From positions 1 to 64,000 of the forward strand of contig JARKIF010000010.1 in the NCBI GenBank assembly GCA_029378245.1: a stretch of 64,000 bases of DNA, in the 5' to 3' direction. Shown one piece after another: positions 21,572 to 33,850 of the stretch. The DNA comes from Roridomyces roridus. Its lineage: Eukaryota; Basidiomycota; Agaricomycetes; Agaricales; Mycenaceae. The notes under the pieces are model-generated. The model ran no database searches. It had not been told where the DNA came from and worked only from the letters and a program-made list of their open reading frames with translations. Every line of letters begins with the position of its first letter. The stretch's first letter is position 1. The position numbers and the translations under genes were made by a program.

Positions 21572-22768
21572 ATGGACCAGCCACAGCCGAATGCTCCGGC
21601 CCCTGATCTCAAAGAACGTCTCGAAACCTTCGAACAACAAATTGGCGACCGCTTCGGTAACATCGAAAATATTCTTCAGCGCCTTCTTGTACACCTTGAC
21701 GGTCCTCCGGACGACCACGTGCCGGAGGCTCCGGCGCATCCCCCTCAGGCGCGAGAGCCACCGCCCCATCTTGCCCCCGACGCGCGCCCCGCTCCGGTGC
21801 GTTTTGCTTCGGCCTTGTTCGGAGAGGGCATCCTCAGCTCCCGGTCGTTGCTCTGGCCGAACCCCCCTCCGAGCTTCGACGGAGACCGCGCCGCAGGCCG
21901 GGCATTCCTTGACGCGTGCAAGTCGTACTACCGTCAAGTCCCGGAGCAGTTCAGCCCCAGTCCCGGCCTCCAGCCGTCGGAGGAGCGCGCTGTCCGCTTC
22001 GCGTTGGGCTACATGTCCACCGGCTCGGCACAGAAGTGGGCGGAGCGTGCACGGCGCCAGGACGTATTTCCCTTCCCCACCTGGGCCCTTTTCCGCGCCC
22101 AGTTCGTGGAGCGTTTCGTCGAGGAGAACTCGGCTGAGCTTGCCCGCCGGAAGCTCGAGTCGAGCAAGTACCACATGTCCACCTCGGACGTGTACCTCTA
22201 CACGGACACTTTCGAGGATGCGTTCGAGGACGCGGGGTACACCGACCCGCTCTTCAAGGTCACCAAGTTCCGGCTCGGCCTCCGTCCGGACCTGAACGTC
22301 GCCATCGCGACGAACACCCCTCCGGGCGAAAGTGCCTACCCGGAGTGGCGTGTGCGCGCGTTCCGGCAATACCAAGCGGTCCGGAACGCGCAAACCTTCC
22401 AGCAACCGGTTCGCCCCGCTGCTGCTGCCCCTGTCCGACCGCGGCCGGCTGTAATGCCCTTTGTCCCTGCGGCGTTTCCGGCTCCGGCCCGACAGGCCCC
22501 CGCTCCTCGTGCCCCCGACGTCGTCCCCATGGACGTCGACCGAACTCGTGCGCGCCCTGCCGGACGCGCCTGCTACCGATGTGGCACGCTTGGCCACATT
22601 GCCCGGGATTGTCCGAATGCCGTCGACATTCGGGCGGCCGCCCTCGACGTCGCGGATCAGTTCGGTCCGGAGCTGCTCGGAGAGCTTATCGAGCACCTCC
22701 GGGTCACCGCAACCGAGGTACCCGAGGCTGAGGAGGTTCAGGAGGATTTTGTGACCCACGACGAGTGA
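21572..22768 (+). CDS. gag: Gypsy Gag polyprotein
   Basis: 398 residues from ATG 21572, 144 bp after the LTR. A short N-terminal coiled coil (about 12-35) precedes a retrotransposon-gag capsid domain (about 80-240, with PSFDGDRAAGRAFLDACKSY and EFVERF-type helices) and a CCHC zinc knuckle CYRCGTLGHIARDC at about 332-345 that binds RNA. The frame is intact and ends with TGA at 22766-22768. Pol is open in the -1 frame from 22732, a 37-nt overlap, so pol expression would need -1 frameshifting or reinitiation. A long open frame on the opposite strand here is a codon-bias shadow. Confidence 0.9.
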   Translation: MDQPQPNAPAPDLKERLETFEQQIGDRFGNIENILQRLLVHLDGPPDDHVPEAPAHPPQAREPPPHLAPDARPAPVRFASALFGEGILSSRSLLWPNPPPSFDGDRAAGRAFLDACKSYYRQVPEQFSPSPGLQPSEERAVRFALGYMSTGSAQKWAERARRQDVFPFPTWALFRAQFVERFVEENSAELARRKLESSKYHMSTSDVYLYTDTFEDAFEDAGYTDPLFKVTKFRLGLRPDLNVAIATNTPPGESAYPEWRVRAFRQYQAVRNAQTFQQPVRPAAAAPVRPRPAVMPFVPAAFPAPARQAPAPRAPDVVPMDVDRTRARPAGRACYRCGTLGHIARDCPNAVDIRAAALDVADQFGPELLGELIEHLRVTATEVPEAEEVQEDFVTHDE

Positions 22769-25700
22769 TTGGTGCGCCCTCGTTGTCTAATCGTTTTGCT
22801 TGTTTGTATCCTGGCGATAATATATGTGATTCCTCTTGCAAAACGACCGTCGCATCTCCCCCTGATCCCTCCGGAACCTCCGAACCCTCCGTCCCAGCCG
22901 GAGACCCTTCTCCGCCTCGGACCCGTCGTCGGGCGTGGGAACGCCTGCTTCCGGACTCGTACGAGATCTGGGCCACCCCCGGCGCCAACTCCCTCCACAT
23001 TCCCCTGGAGATCGAGTCCACCCAGTCGGCATTTAAAATGTCCCTCCAAGGTCTCCTCGACTGTGGAGCGACGTCCGACTTCATCGATAGGGATCTGGTG
23101 CTTCGGCACAAGATTCCTACTCGGGAACTCCCCCGGCCGATTCCGGTCTTCAACGTCGACGGCACGCCGAACGAGGCGGGATCCATACGTCAGGTCGTCG
23201 ACGTGGTGTTGCGCTACCAAGGTCACTCGGAGCGCATCCTCTTTGCGGTAACGCGTCTTGGCCGACAAAAACTCATCCTAGGTCACTCGTGGCTCCGGAA
23301 GCATAACCCGGAGGTGGACTGGGCCACGCAGTCGGTCAAGATGACCCGCTGCCCCGAGGCTTGTTCGGAGTGTCGCTCCAAAGTCAAGGCCGAGCGCCGC
23401 GAACTCCGGAGGCTTACCGGAATCCAGGCCGAACACCTCCGACGACTCCGGCTCGGCGATTTCCCGGACTCGGGTCCAGACGAAGAGGACGACGATGCCG
23501 ACGACCTCCCGGGTCTGCAGGAGGTTTGCGAGGACTCGGACGATGACGACGACTACTCTGAGATTGAAGAGGGCGACCGGATCCTTTACACCTCCTTCCT
23601 TCCCCCTCCGACGGAAGCTGAGATCCGAGCGAGCAGCTCCTTCTCTCAACGTCTCGCCGAGGGATACGCTCGCAATTCCGCACCCCCCAAGTCCGAACTT
23701 CCTAAGTGGGCCCAGGAATTCGCGGATGTGTTCGCGGAGAAATCGTTTGACGCCCTTCCGGAGCGCCGCGCGTGGGACCACGCGATCGAGCTGGTTCCGG
23801 ACAGCAAGCCGGCTAACTGTAAGTGCTATCTGATTGCTCCGGCGGAGCAGCGGGAGCTCGACAGCTTCATCGAGGAGAACCTCCGGTCTGGCCGGATTCG
23901 CCCCTCGAAGTCTCCGATGGCCTCTCCGGTCTTCTTTATCAAAAAGAAGGACGGAGCGCTCCGGCTCGTGCAGGACTATCGGGTCTTGAACGCGATGACC
24001 GTGAAGAACCGGTATCCCCTCCCGCTGATTGATGACCTAGTTAATCGTTTGAAGCACTGCCGGTTCTTCACCAAGCTCGACGTCCGCTGGGGGTTCAACA
24101 ATGTCCGGATCAAAGAGGGCGACGAGTGGAAGGCTGCCTTCCGGACAAACCGGGGGCTCTTTGAGCCGCTGGTCATGTTTTTCGGCCTCACAAACTCTCC
24201 GGCGACCTTCCAGATGATGATGAATGATATCTTCCAGGACCTCATTCTTTCGGGTGACGTTTACATCTACCTGGACGATATTCTCATCACGCACTCAGAC
24301 CTCGAGCGCCATCGTCGGATCACCGAGGAAGTCCTCCGGAGGCTCCGAGAACACAAGCTCTACCTCCGACTCGAGAAGTGCCAGTTCGAGGTCACGGAGA
24401 TCGAGTATCTCGGCGTCATCATCTCCGACGGCACCGTCCGGATGGATCCGGCCAAGGTCGCGGGTGTCGCCGAGTGGCCGGAGCCGGAGAACCGGAAGGA
24501 CGTCCAGCAGTTTTTAGGGTTCATCAACTTCTACCGCCGTTTCGTTCTCGGATTCTCCGGCATTGCGCGGCCGTTGTTCGACCTAACGAAGAAGGACACC
24601 CGGTGGACCTGGTCGGACCTGGCGGCCGCAGCTTTCCGGGCCCTCAAGGACGCGATCACCTCGGAGCCAGTCCTTATTCTTCCGGACCCGACTCAACCGT
24701 GGAGGTTGGAGGCCGACTCAAGCGAATTCGCCTCAGGGGCGGTCCTATCTCAACGAGAAGACCGCCCCGATGGGAAGTGGAGACCTGTTGCGTTTTTCTC
24801 GAAATCGCTAACCAACGTTCAGCGCAACTACGAGATCCACGACAAGGAGATGCTGGCGATCATCCGCGCACTAGAGGAATGGCGACACTTCCTCGAAGGT
24901 GCGGAGCACCCTGTCGAGATCTGGACTGACCACAAGAACCTCGAGTATTTCCGCAAGGCCCAGCATCTCAACCGGAGACAAGCACGATGGTCCTTGTACT
25001 TGTCCCGGTTTGATTTCGCGCTTCACCACAAGCCCGGCTCTCAGATGGGGCGCGCAGACGCACTCTCTCGTCGTCCGGACCACGGGGTGTTCTCCGACAA
25101 CGAGGACGTGACTTTGCTCCGGCCCGAGTTGTTCCACGTCCGGGCGACCGAGGGGGTTGTCATCTCCGGCCCGGGGGCCTCCGTCCTCCGGGACATCTGA
25201 GACGCGCTCCGGACGGCTCCGGACCTGGAAGACGCTGTGGCTCTTGCTGCCCGGGAGCTGCTCAAAGGTCGGACGTCGAAGTCCACTCGGTCGTCAGAAT
25301 GGCACGTCTCTGACGGAATTCTGTACTTCCGAGGGCGGATAGTCGTCCCCCGAGACAAAGACCTTCGACGCCGTATCATCGAGCAGCACCACGACACTCG
25401 TGTCGCAGGGCATGCGGGGCGTTTCAAGACGCTGGAGCTCGTTTCGCGGAACTACTGGTGGCCCCAGATGTCCCGGCACGTAGGAAGCTATGTCTCGACG
25501 TGCGACCTCTGCTGCCGGACCAAGGTGCTCCGGAAGCTTCCGGTCGGCGAGCTCCACCCGACGGAGATCCCTCCGGAGCGCTGGCACACTGTGTCGGTGG
25601 ACTTTATAGTCGAACTCCCGGAGGCCCACGGGTACGACGCGGTCATGGTCGCGGTTGACGTTCTGGGTAAGCGAGCGCACTTCATGGAGTGCCACACCAC

Positions 25701-26017
25701 TGTCGATGCCGTCGGAGCGGCCCGGCTGTATTACAAGAATGTGTGGCGTCACCATGGGGTGCAGCAACGGTACATCTCCGACCGGGGAACTCAATTCATC
25801 AGCGAGTTCACCCGCGAGCTCTTCCGGCTCATCGGAATGGAGATGGCCACGTCCACGGCGTATCACCCGCAGACCGAGCGTGTCAGCCAGGAGCTCGAGC
25901 AATATATTCGGATCTTCACTAATTACCTGCAGGACGACTGGGACGAACTCCTTCCGACCGCGGAGTTTGCCTACAACAGCCATCTCCACTCGTCCACGCA
26001 GCAAGTTCCGTTTATGA
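22732..26017 (+). pseudogene. pol: Gypsy Pol: protease, reverse transcriptase, RNase H, integrase
   Basis: Domains in order: retropepsin-like protease with LLDCGATSDFID (about 23050-23090), reverse transcriptase with VYIYLDDILITH (YLDD about 24268), RNase H with LEADSSEFASGAV and TDHKNLEYF, and integrase with the HHCC zinc region (HH...CDLCC, about 25384-25515) and catalytic D (VDFIVELP), D (ISDRGTQF), E (SQELEQY). TGA at 25198-25200 interrupts the frame between RNase H and integrase, and downstream codons continue in the same frame, so a single substitution (probably of CGA) explains it. At 26018 a hAT-like element cuts the integrase. Confidence 0.9.
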
Positions 26018-26784
26018 GGTGTGGTTGTACCCTTGATGCAATGCGGGCTCATTTGGCCAGAGCCCGTATTGCATTACGGGCACACCGTGGCCGGCCGGCC
26101 AGCATGTGCCCATAATGCATTCTGGGTACACAGCCTCTGAACAGTGTGTTGACAGCAGCACAGCCCCTAACCAAAAACAGCAGGCAGAAGGCTGAATTGA
26201 ACCCACAGCCTCCAGAACACCATTACATAATCAGAATGGCAACTGTTACTACTACACTATAATAACCATACTGGTTAAAATATTTGCAGCCCATACAATA
26301 CCAGCCACCCAACCTAACCCTAACCCAGCATTCACACCCCTAACCACCAATTCACAGTGGATATTGCCCCTAACCGCCAATTCACGGTGGATTCTGTGAG
26401 CGATATTCACAGCCGAGGCCGCAGGGGGGATGTTGACAGTCCTGGGCCACACCAAACCTAACCTAACCTAACCTAACCGTCATCTAACCGCCAATTCACG
26501 GCGGGATCTCTGTCTGGGGGCATGGTTTGGCTTGATGTTGGCAGCTATCTGTCACTCTACAGTGGTCTAGTTGGTTATGGTGTCTGTCTTCTGCTCTGGT
26601 CAGTTGACAGCAGGAGGTTTTGGGTTCAATTCCTGCTCTTAACCTTTGAGTTCTTTTGTGTTTCACCCTATGACCCGTAATGCATTACGGGCACATCCTG
26701 GCCGGCCGGCCGGGGCACACCCGTATTGCAATACGGGTCCCAGCCAAACGCGCCCATAATGCATTCTGGGTGCTGCCACTGGTG
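26018..26784. mobile_element. hAT-like element inside integrase
   Basis: About 767 bp flanked by (C)GTTTATGA on both sides (26009-26017 and 26785-26793). Removing the insert and one copy restores the integrase frame (QVPF-MTDSGRLP). Long imperfect terminal inverted repeats pair 26018-26130 with 26670-26784, including GGCCGGCCGGCC and GCCCGTATTGCA-type blocks. Inside are a tRNA-like segment (26555-26640), a (CCTAA)n tract (26457-26478) and about three copies of a CTAACCGCCAATTCACGG repeat. Confidence 0.8.
26555..26640 (+). repeat. tRNA-derived SINE-like segment
   Basis: Box A-like TGGTCTAGTTGG (26563-26574) and box B GGTTCAATTCC (26623-26633) are spaced as in a pol III tRNA promoter. The acceptor stem does not close, so it is not a functional tRNA. 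Confidence 0.5.
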
Positions 26785-26785
26785 C

Positions 26786-27128
26786 GTTTATGACCGACTC
26801 CGGCCGCCTCCCTCGACTCGGGTTTGAGCCTACCGACCTCCGGTCCGACGTCGAGTCCGCTCAGGCATTCCGGGACCGGATCGCGCACGGAGTCTCCGAA
26901 GCTCAAGCCGCGCTCGTTAAAGCCAAGGCGGAGCAGAAGCAGTACTACAACCGCCGCCGCCTTGCCGCTCCGGACATCAAAGTCGGAGACCGCGTCTGGC
27001 TCGACGCTTCGGACATCCGGACAACCCGCCCGTCTCCGAAACTGTCCTACAAGCGCCTCGGTCCGTTCAAGGTCATAAAGGTCGTCGGAAAGGGAGCCTT
27101 CAAGCTCGAGCTCCCCGCCAGCAGCTGG
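26786..27128 (+). pseudogene. pol: Gypsy integrase C-terminal piece
   Basis: Continues the integrase after the hAT insert: RLGFEP, coiled region with AEQKQYYNRRR, then VGDRVWLDASDI and KRLGPFKVIKVVGKGAFKLELP, the usual Gypsy integrase tail. Homology ends at about 27128 (LPASSW) where unrelated DNA starts, so the expected chromodomain region is lost. Confidence 0.8.
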
Positions 27129-29617
27129 TATAGTAAAACTTTTGCAAAGAAACATGTTATGGATCATCCGTAGGCTTTGCAAAAGTTCAGGTTAATTCTT
27201 ATCTATGGAAGAGACTGCCAGAACTAGTTGACCGGCTGGCACGGCACATCCGGCACACCGGCACAGGCTATATATGCTATTAAAAATTGATTTTCATCCT
27301 CCGGCCTTCTCGGAGAATCCCCTATGGGAAGAGAACATTGATGGCTTCTTCCAGATGTGATAACAATCCTGAAAGAGTAACCGGCACATTTGGAGCAGCG
27401 GCATGCATCAAAAAAAGATGGGGGATCAAAAAAATCAAAGTTGTAGAGCCGCTCGAGAGCTACAGGAGTTGCTAACATTGTTTTACATCAAACTGATTGG
27501 CTGGCCCGCAAAATGCAAAATACTTTTTCAGAGGCAAGTCTTTGGAAACCAACCCCAGGTTTTGAAAGCTGAGTGTGTCCCAAGGCTTCATACCAAAGGA
27601 ACCATTATGTTTTCTAACCTCAGAGTGGTATCATCAACTCTGAATTCAAAAAGTGTTTGACATTTCGGATGCTATTCCCGATTTGGCCACTACGCTTTCC
27701 TCCCAAAAAGGCAATTTTCAGCTTTTGCACTCCCATTGGATCTGCCTCTGGGATCCTTAACAAACTTTACTGACAACAATTCTTCTTTCAATCCTTCCAC
27801 ATGTTTTGGCAACAAGTGTGTTATCACTTTGTGTATATACCAGTTGTAAGAGTGGAAATGGTCTGTGCATTTTTGCACCTTTGATATCATTTCCATGTAG
27901 TTTCATGCTTTTGTGATCTGTGAGCTTAGCATGTTCATGTACCACTTAGGATGCTAGATCTCAAATATCAGTCCAGATCTGAGCCATGGGAGAGTGTTAT
28001 AAGTGAATGAGATAAAAGGTAGATTTAGGAGCAGCTATTGATATTGGCAGTTGATAACCTGATCCTTAGCACCCCAAGACTTCAATGAGTATTATCAATG
28101 ACTTTTGAAGTCCCTTACCATAAGGTGCACAATAGGCCAGGTGAAAGTGGGAAAAGTCATCAAATCCCATTTTCACTGTATTGCTCATGCTCTTGATTTT
28201 TCCTCTGTGGTTGAAGTACATGGGGCAAGCACCCTAGAGTATAGGAGGCCAGCACAACCAAGATCAGCTGAATACCTGCACAGAAAGTAAAGTTATATGC
28301 ATAGAGATTTTGTGATCATTTTGGATCATTCTGTTGATAGAAGACAAAGGGAGTGGAATCTGGGATATTTGAAGTCACCAATGAGGAAAGGGAGCTCAGG
28401 GGGTCCAGAAAGTGCCCTTGATCATGAAGGTTGGCGGAGAATCCATGGAGTTCTGTTCAAGAGCTCTACTGGACATTTGACCGAATTCTTACCCTACAAT
28501 CCTGCCAGACCCAAACACAACCAGTGGAATATTGCAAATTCTCTTGCAAATATGGATGGGTGGAGCAATTTTAAGATGTTTCATCTAGTTTTTAGACTCC
28601 CAATACATGTACATGGCCCTGTAGGTGCACAACAAGGGGGATCAGCTCAAAATGATCACACTCATAACTCAGGTTTCTCCTCATGTTCTGGCCAGTTTCT
28701 TTGCTCTAATGGGGTCTACTGGCAAGGGAAATGTTCACTGTGGTGTTGGAACCAATGCATTAGCCACAGGTATTGAGAACTGGTGCACACTTACATTTGA
28801 AGAATTGAGTTGAAATCTCTCTGGAATCAAGGGCCTTGGTTGAACCTTCTTCAGATTAGAGTTAATATGATCCAGGATCAGACTTACAGGCTACAGATCA
28901 CACATCTGGGCACCAGAATCATTCAGCACCAGGAAATCAGTGTTTCCAATCATACAGCAATTGTGCCTCTCAGTGAGTGTAAATGGGGGTTGTAAATACA
29001 TGGAGTGCATGGGAGGGAGTGCTGCAATAGTTCCATGAAGATTCAAAAGAATTGAGGGAATGGTGCTAAAGGTATAAAGGCAACAAAAATGGGATGGGGG
29101 TACTGGGATTTGAACTTGCGACCTTGGCAAAAACACAGAATAAGGGGGGAATTATTAGAGAGACAAGTAACCAATAGACTAGACAACCAATACCTTGAAG
29201 CAGTGGGGAGTCCCCTCAGCTACCAGGTACACCTCCTTTGCTAACCCACCAGACCTACCATGCCGCTGTGCCCTAAAACATCACCATCAAAACACCCTGA
29301 GCAATAGGCCATACATTTTGAACAATGTAATACAGGCATTTCATTTTTCTGAAGCCGGGGTTTGGAAAGTATTTTGCATTTTGTGAGCCAGCCAGGCATT
29401 TTGAGCCAGTATTGTATAGGGTGATTCTGTAGCTGCAAATCAGCTCTACAACTTTGATTTTTTGATCCCCGATCATTTCTGATCCATGCCGAGCATGTGT
29501 AGTCAATTGATGCAGTGGTATCAGTCATCTCCGGAGCCATTGATGGCAATTTAAGATATTAATATCAATTACCCATTAAATAGAGCTTAACCGAGAGTTA
29601 ATCTGGTTGTTCAGTAT
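27129..29617. mobile_element. Unclassified inserted block with inverted internal repeats
   Basis: Foreign DNA between the truncated integrase and the 5 kb inverted-repeat element. Blocks at 27421-27527 recur inverted at 29366-29470: GGGGATCAAAAAATCAAAG followed about 50-60 bp later by GGCTGGC(T/C)C(G/A)CAAAATGC. A 159-codon frame at 28297-28776 has no domain I recognise. It may be one degraded DNA transposon with long inverted arms or two opposed copies of a short one. Confidence 0.5.
29095..29195 (-). repeat. tRNA-like segment (SINE or pseudogene)
   Basis: On the minus strand a box A-like GTCTAGTCTATTGGTTA is followed by box B GTTCAAATCCC (plus 29105-29115). The A-box half resembles the segment at 26563. 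No closing acceptor stem. Confidence 0.4.
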
Positions 29618-31159
29618 CACCTCTGGGACCCATATATCCCTTCTAACTAGAAGGGACACACCATGCATATGTCCATTCTAATTAGAAGGGTTAGAACGAT
29701 TTCCCCCTAGCTGCAAAAAAGGCTGGGAGAAAAGCTGCAATAAAGTCGCAATATTTCAGTAGGGACTTGCAAAGTACAAGTAGGCAGAGTATTGTTGCAA
29801 TAAAGGTGTTGCCGTGTGATCCCCATCATGATGTTACCCAAAAGGGAAGTCCAAGAAGAAAAAAAACAAGTCAATCTTGGAGCCTACTCACAATACTTAC
29901 ACTTATTACTCTCATCCCGTTCAATTCCCTTCGATTCACGCCACAGGGATACATTGTTTTGGCTATCCAAAAAGCTAGACTGGAAAGAGTGCATTTGTAT
30001 GCAGAAGACATGTACTTATTGGGAAAGGAAGATGCCGCCGACACCAGTAATGCGGAACTGGCCCATCGAGGGGAAGCCGCACGCAGGAGCGGGAGAACAG
30101 CCTGGCACTCGGATCGCATCCGTCACCACCTCTTCTTGTCGACACCCCACACGAGAAAGACCTTGCGGCGAGCGTTCACTCGAGCGTCTAGTCTTGACCC
30201 GGTGCGCCGAGCAGGGGTGTCGGAGACAGCCGCACTCTCGAAGGAATTCGAAGGTCCAGCGTACATACGGGATCGGACACGACACGGGCGGGACATACAC
30301 GCGGCGAATTGCGGAGAGCGGCGGAACGAGAAAAGCGCAAAAGGGGGTAGATGGTAGCGTGGGTGGGAAGGGCAGAGTGAGGAAGGAGGGAAAGACAGCA
30401 CACCTCGTAGTGCGAGTCCGGAGCACCGCGAGTGAAACACATCCTGTTTGCCACGCGCAAACCGTGAACGTGCCACGCAGACGGGGGCACAAGTAGAGGC
30501 GGAGTCAAAGACTCAGAGGGTGCGAGGGTGCCACTTTCGATGAGGGCTGGTCGGGTATCGCTTCGGTGCATGAGCGCGTGGCTGGGGGTATGTTGTCGGT
30601 CGCACGATGAGATGCTATGAGATGGCAGAGAGATGCTATAAGATGGCAAGCGAGGCCGCAGAGGATTGCGGGTGCACGGCGGAGGTCATGGGTAGCCGCA
30701 GACCGACGGGGCAGCAGAAGAAAAGAAAAGCGAGAAATGGCGCCATTTCGGATGCAATTCGCATGCCGGACCGATTGCCGTACCCTTCCTCGCCTTGCTT
30801 TTTCCCACTCCGAGCTCTACCAATTATCCTACCATTGGCGCCATCCAACGAACGCGAACTACTCACGCTAAGGCTCTGGATTAGCTTCAGATCTCTTGCT
30901 CCCTGCTCTCGCTAGCCTGGAGTACTCTCAACTCATTCTCTCGGCGTCGTGTTTAGCCAGCGTCCCTCCTGTTTTTTCTGTCTGTTCTCGCTTTGAGAGC
31001 TCTACCTCTCCGTATTTTATGCATTCTGCTACCAACAGTCCTTTCCCGAATCTCTGTCTCCTCAATTTCATATGTACTCATGGCTTAATAGCTTTTAAAG
31101 AGCATATTCTCATTCTCTCTATCACTGGAAACCATCAACTACGCGGGGGATGCACTTTC

Positions 31160-31590
31160 CAAGTATGACCAGGTGAGCTTGGACGCTCCATCGCCTCGGA
31201 AACATTACCGCTTTACACCTGCCCTGTCCCCATTATCCGTCCGCACCACCAAAGCCGCACTCCCTTGGATCCGATGGTAACATCACCGTCTCCATCGCTC
31301 TGTGTCCATCCCCCTCCGGCGAATACGAGACTGCTGCATATGCGCTGCCATCGCCCTCTGCATCCCACACCCCCCGCCGAGTCTCGATTCCCGTGAACTT
31401 GGTCTTGGCCGGATCTGTGCCGCCGCTATGCAACACGCGACACTCTTTTATGACTGTGGACCAGAAGAGCCCGTGGCATACGCGTCTGCCATTGAATTTC
31501 CCTCGGGGTGGGATTTCCCTTGGACGGCGCGGTGGGACGAACTCGGTTGACGGCATCGACGACGTTAAGCAAGGTTCACGGGTCTGAAGG
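31160..31590 (+). pseudogene. Unrecognised coding scrap inside the 5 kb element
   Basis: A forward frame with DGNITVSIALCPSPSGEYE and RRVSIPVNLVLAGSVPP has protein-like composition but no start or domain I recognise. It could be captured host sequence; confidence is low. Confidence 0.2.
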
Positions 31591-32879
31591 GGGTATCGGG
31601 GTAGAGTCCGGCGGGCACGGGTGCGGCGTTGTCTCGTCCGGATATTACAGTGCTGAGAAAGAGCACGGAACGCGCGGGTTTGAGGAGGGTGCGGGTACTG
31701 TGAGGCTGTTTGTCTTGGCTGATTCACCACATTTCTGTCCGCTGGTGGTGGTTGGGCCTTGCTGAGAGGAGAGGGCTGAGTGGTTGTGGGATTTGAGGGT
31801 GTCGTTCATCTCTAGCCATGTTTTCCATATGCTGGTTATGCAATTCGATTATCCACCTCTTTGAATGGATGAGAACGACCAATGAAAGCTCAATTCAACG
31901 AGACGATTTGTCGCTTGGACTCACCGGGCATATCGGGCAGCGCCCAAAGATGGTGAGTTTGCGATGGGCAACACTGAACCCGGGCTCCTGAACTGTTCTG
32001 AGGGCTGCTGGGGACATCTATTCACGATATCACAAGAGTTTGAAGCAGATTAAGCAGTATTTGGGTTGAAGTGCAAGATTCAGGGTCCGAGGCGTACATG
32101 TTTGTATATGCATTCTGGCTTCATAACAAGTCCAGTGGCACACTTGCTCACTTGCTCAGGTCCAGGAAATCTGAAATAATTCAAAACAGGTATTCAAGGC
32201 TTCTAGACATCCTCTATATGTTTGGTTCGTGGAGAATCCCATTGCAACTCGAAAGAAAAAACTCAATGCCTCCCATCATTCGTGGTAAGTCAGTCACACC
32301 ACTTCTTTTCCTCCATGGCGGCCTCAAAACTCAGACATTAACAAAAGTCTAACTCAATTCGGGGTACAAGGAGTGTACAGAAGGTATTCCGTGCCAAACC
32401 GGAGCCCTGAAGAGCCGTATTCATTCTCCTCAAGCTAAATGTTTTCGGACATCATATGCAGTTTTGTGGCACATGAAGTCGTTGGGTCGGGTTGCCTGAG
32501 GCAATTGAGAACTAATCCAAACACTCTGGGCAAATGAGATTGTAGAATTCCTCATGAGTGTGTTTGCCCAGGAGGATGTTGGGGTAGTATCTGAATTGCG
32601 GGTAATTTTGCCCAGAACAACCTCCAGTGAATGGTCATCTGCTAGAAATTCATTTAATGAACTGTATTAAATACCTGGACTGAAAGGAAGGCCCGAGGTT
32701 GGTCGAATTCGCACACTGAATCGCCCTCGAGCATGGAATCGGCTTCCAAGGAGATTTTAAAGGCAGATTTCAGGCAGATGTTACTATTATGTGGAGACGG
32801 GGATCCAGGGGATATCTCTACATGGGTGTATAGGGTAGTGACTGGTTCTCAGGGCGCTGGACCACCGTTTTTCGGGGCA

Positions 32880-33850
32880 GTTGATTGTTGTTGATCTGTC
32901 ATGTGATCGCCCAACTCTCTCTCTCCGACATCCATCTCCTCAGAGTCCTCTCCTCATTCCCTTTCTCGGACGACCTTCCTGAGCCCACACCACTGCTTCT
33001 TGATATGAAACAAACTCTGGCGGGTTGGCCTTCACTTGTGGCCGCCTGGCACGATTGATATCGGTCCGAGGGGTATTCCGTGGCTTTGCAGAGTGTGCGT
33101 CGCCTCCCTCTCAATATTGACCTGTCGTGTTCATAAAGTCTCAAGAATTGCTTCTGCTCCCTGCAAGACCTCCAGCGGCTCCTGCTCACATTGTCGCGAC
33201 CCTACGGCACTACTACGTGGCAGGATATCACCCTCTCCCGCCCGGCGTTTTGCTACCACAAGCCACCCCTACTCCTTCCAAACCGCGGTCTCTCTCCGTG
33301 CGTTCCATCCTGAATCGGTCCCGGACTTGTGTACCTCGTCTGCTGAGGAATCCATGGTGTACTATGCGGTGAGCATTCATCCTCGCTCTTCCCCCTCATT
33401 CGGCCGAGCTGTAAACCGCCGCGAAGAGATCCGCCCCTGGAACTCCCAACCCGCGTTGGCGTCTACGCTGATTCTTGGTATCCATCCAAGACTCACAACT
33501 TGCAGATCATCCTCCTCATTGCCTGCATTGACACGATCGTCCGACGCCTCCATTTCGCTCGTGGTGTGCATCCTCCGCAGCACCGCTCCCTCCCTACACT
33601 CCACCGAGTCGACTTCTCATCCCAGGCATGACGGAAATTACACCCTATTGTCACTGTCGTCCATATCCATGTCCGGCGTGAACTCCCTATATGCGCCCAC
33701 ATTTGTGCATCATCCGGGCTCACGCTCCCCATCCTCCACCGACGTTTGCCACCCGCGGGATTTCCAGGCCTCCCACACAGTGCTATTGCGGATGAATGCC
33801 GACTACTGTGCAGATCGACGAGCGCCTCCTGGGCGCATGCAGCAATAACT
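32880..33850 (+). pseudogene. Degraded gene scrap, possibly F-box/LRR-like
   Basis: Forward frames shift between blocks such as LSLSDIHLLRVLSSFPFSDD, WPSLVAAWHD, LQRLLLTLSRPYG and PTLHRVDFSS. The pattern of hydrophobic spacing is LRR/F-box-like, but there is no start, no F-box and several frameshifts. Family assignment is an inference only. Confidence 0.25.

Noticed and set aside
21323..22759. 478-codon open frame on the minus strand opposite gag
   Set aside because: It is the complement of the gag gene, whose third-position GC bias keeps the reverse frame open; no domain is visible in it.
26457..26478. Telomere repeat
   Set aside because: The unit is CCTAA, not the common fungal CCCTAA; the tract is short and lies inside a transposon.
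29095..29195. Functional tRNA gene
   Set aside because: Box A and B are present but acceptor and anticodon stems do not fold.
29767..30496. Frames of 196 and 226 codons starting in the left arm of the 5 kb element
   Set aside because: They start inside a non-coding inverted repeat and have no recognisable domain.
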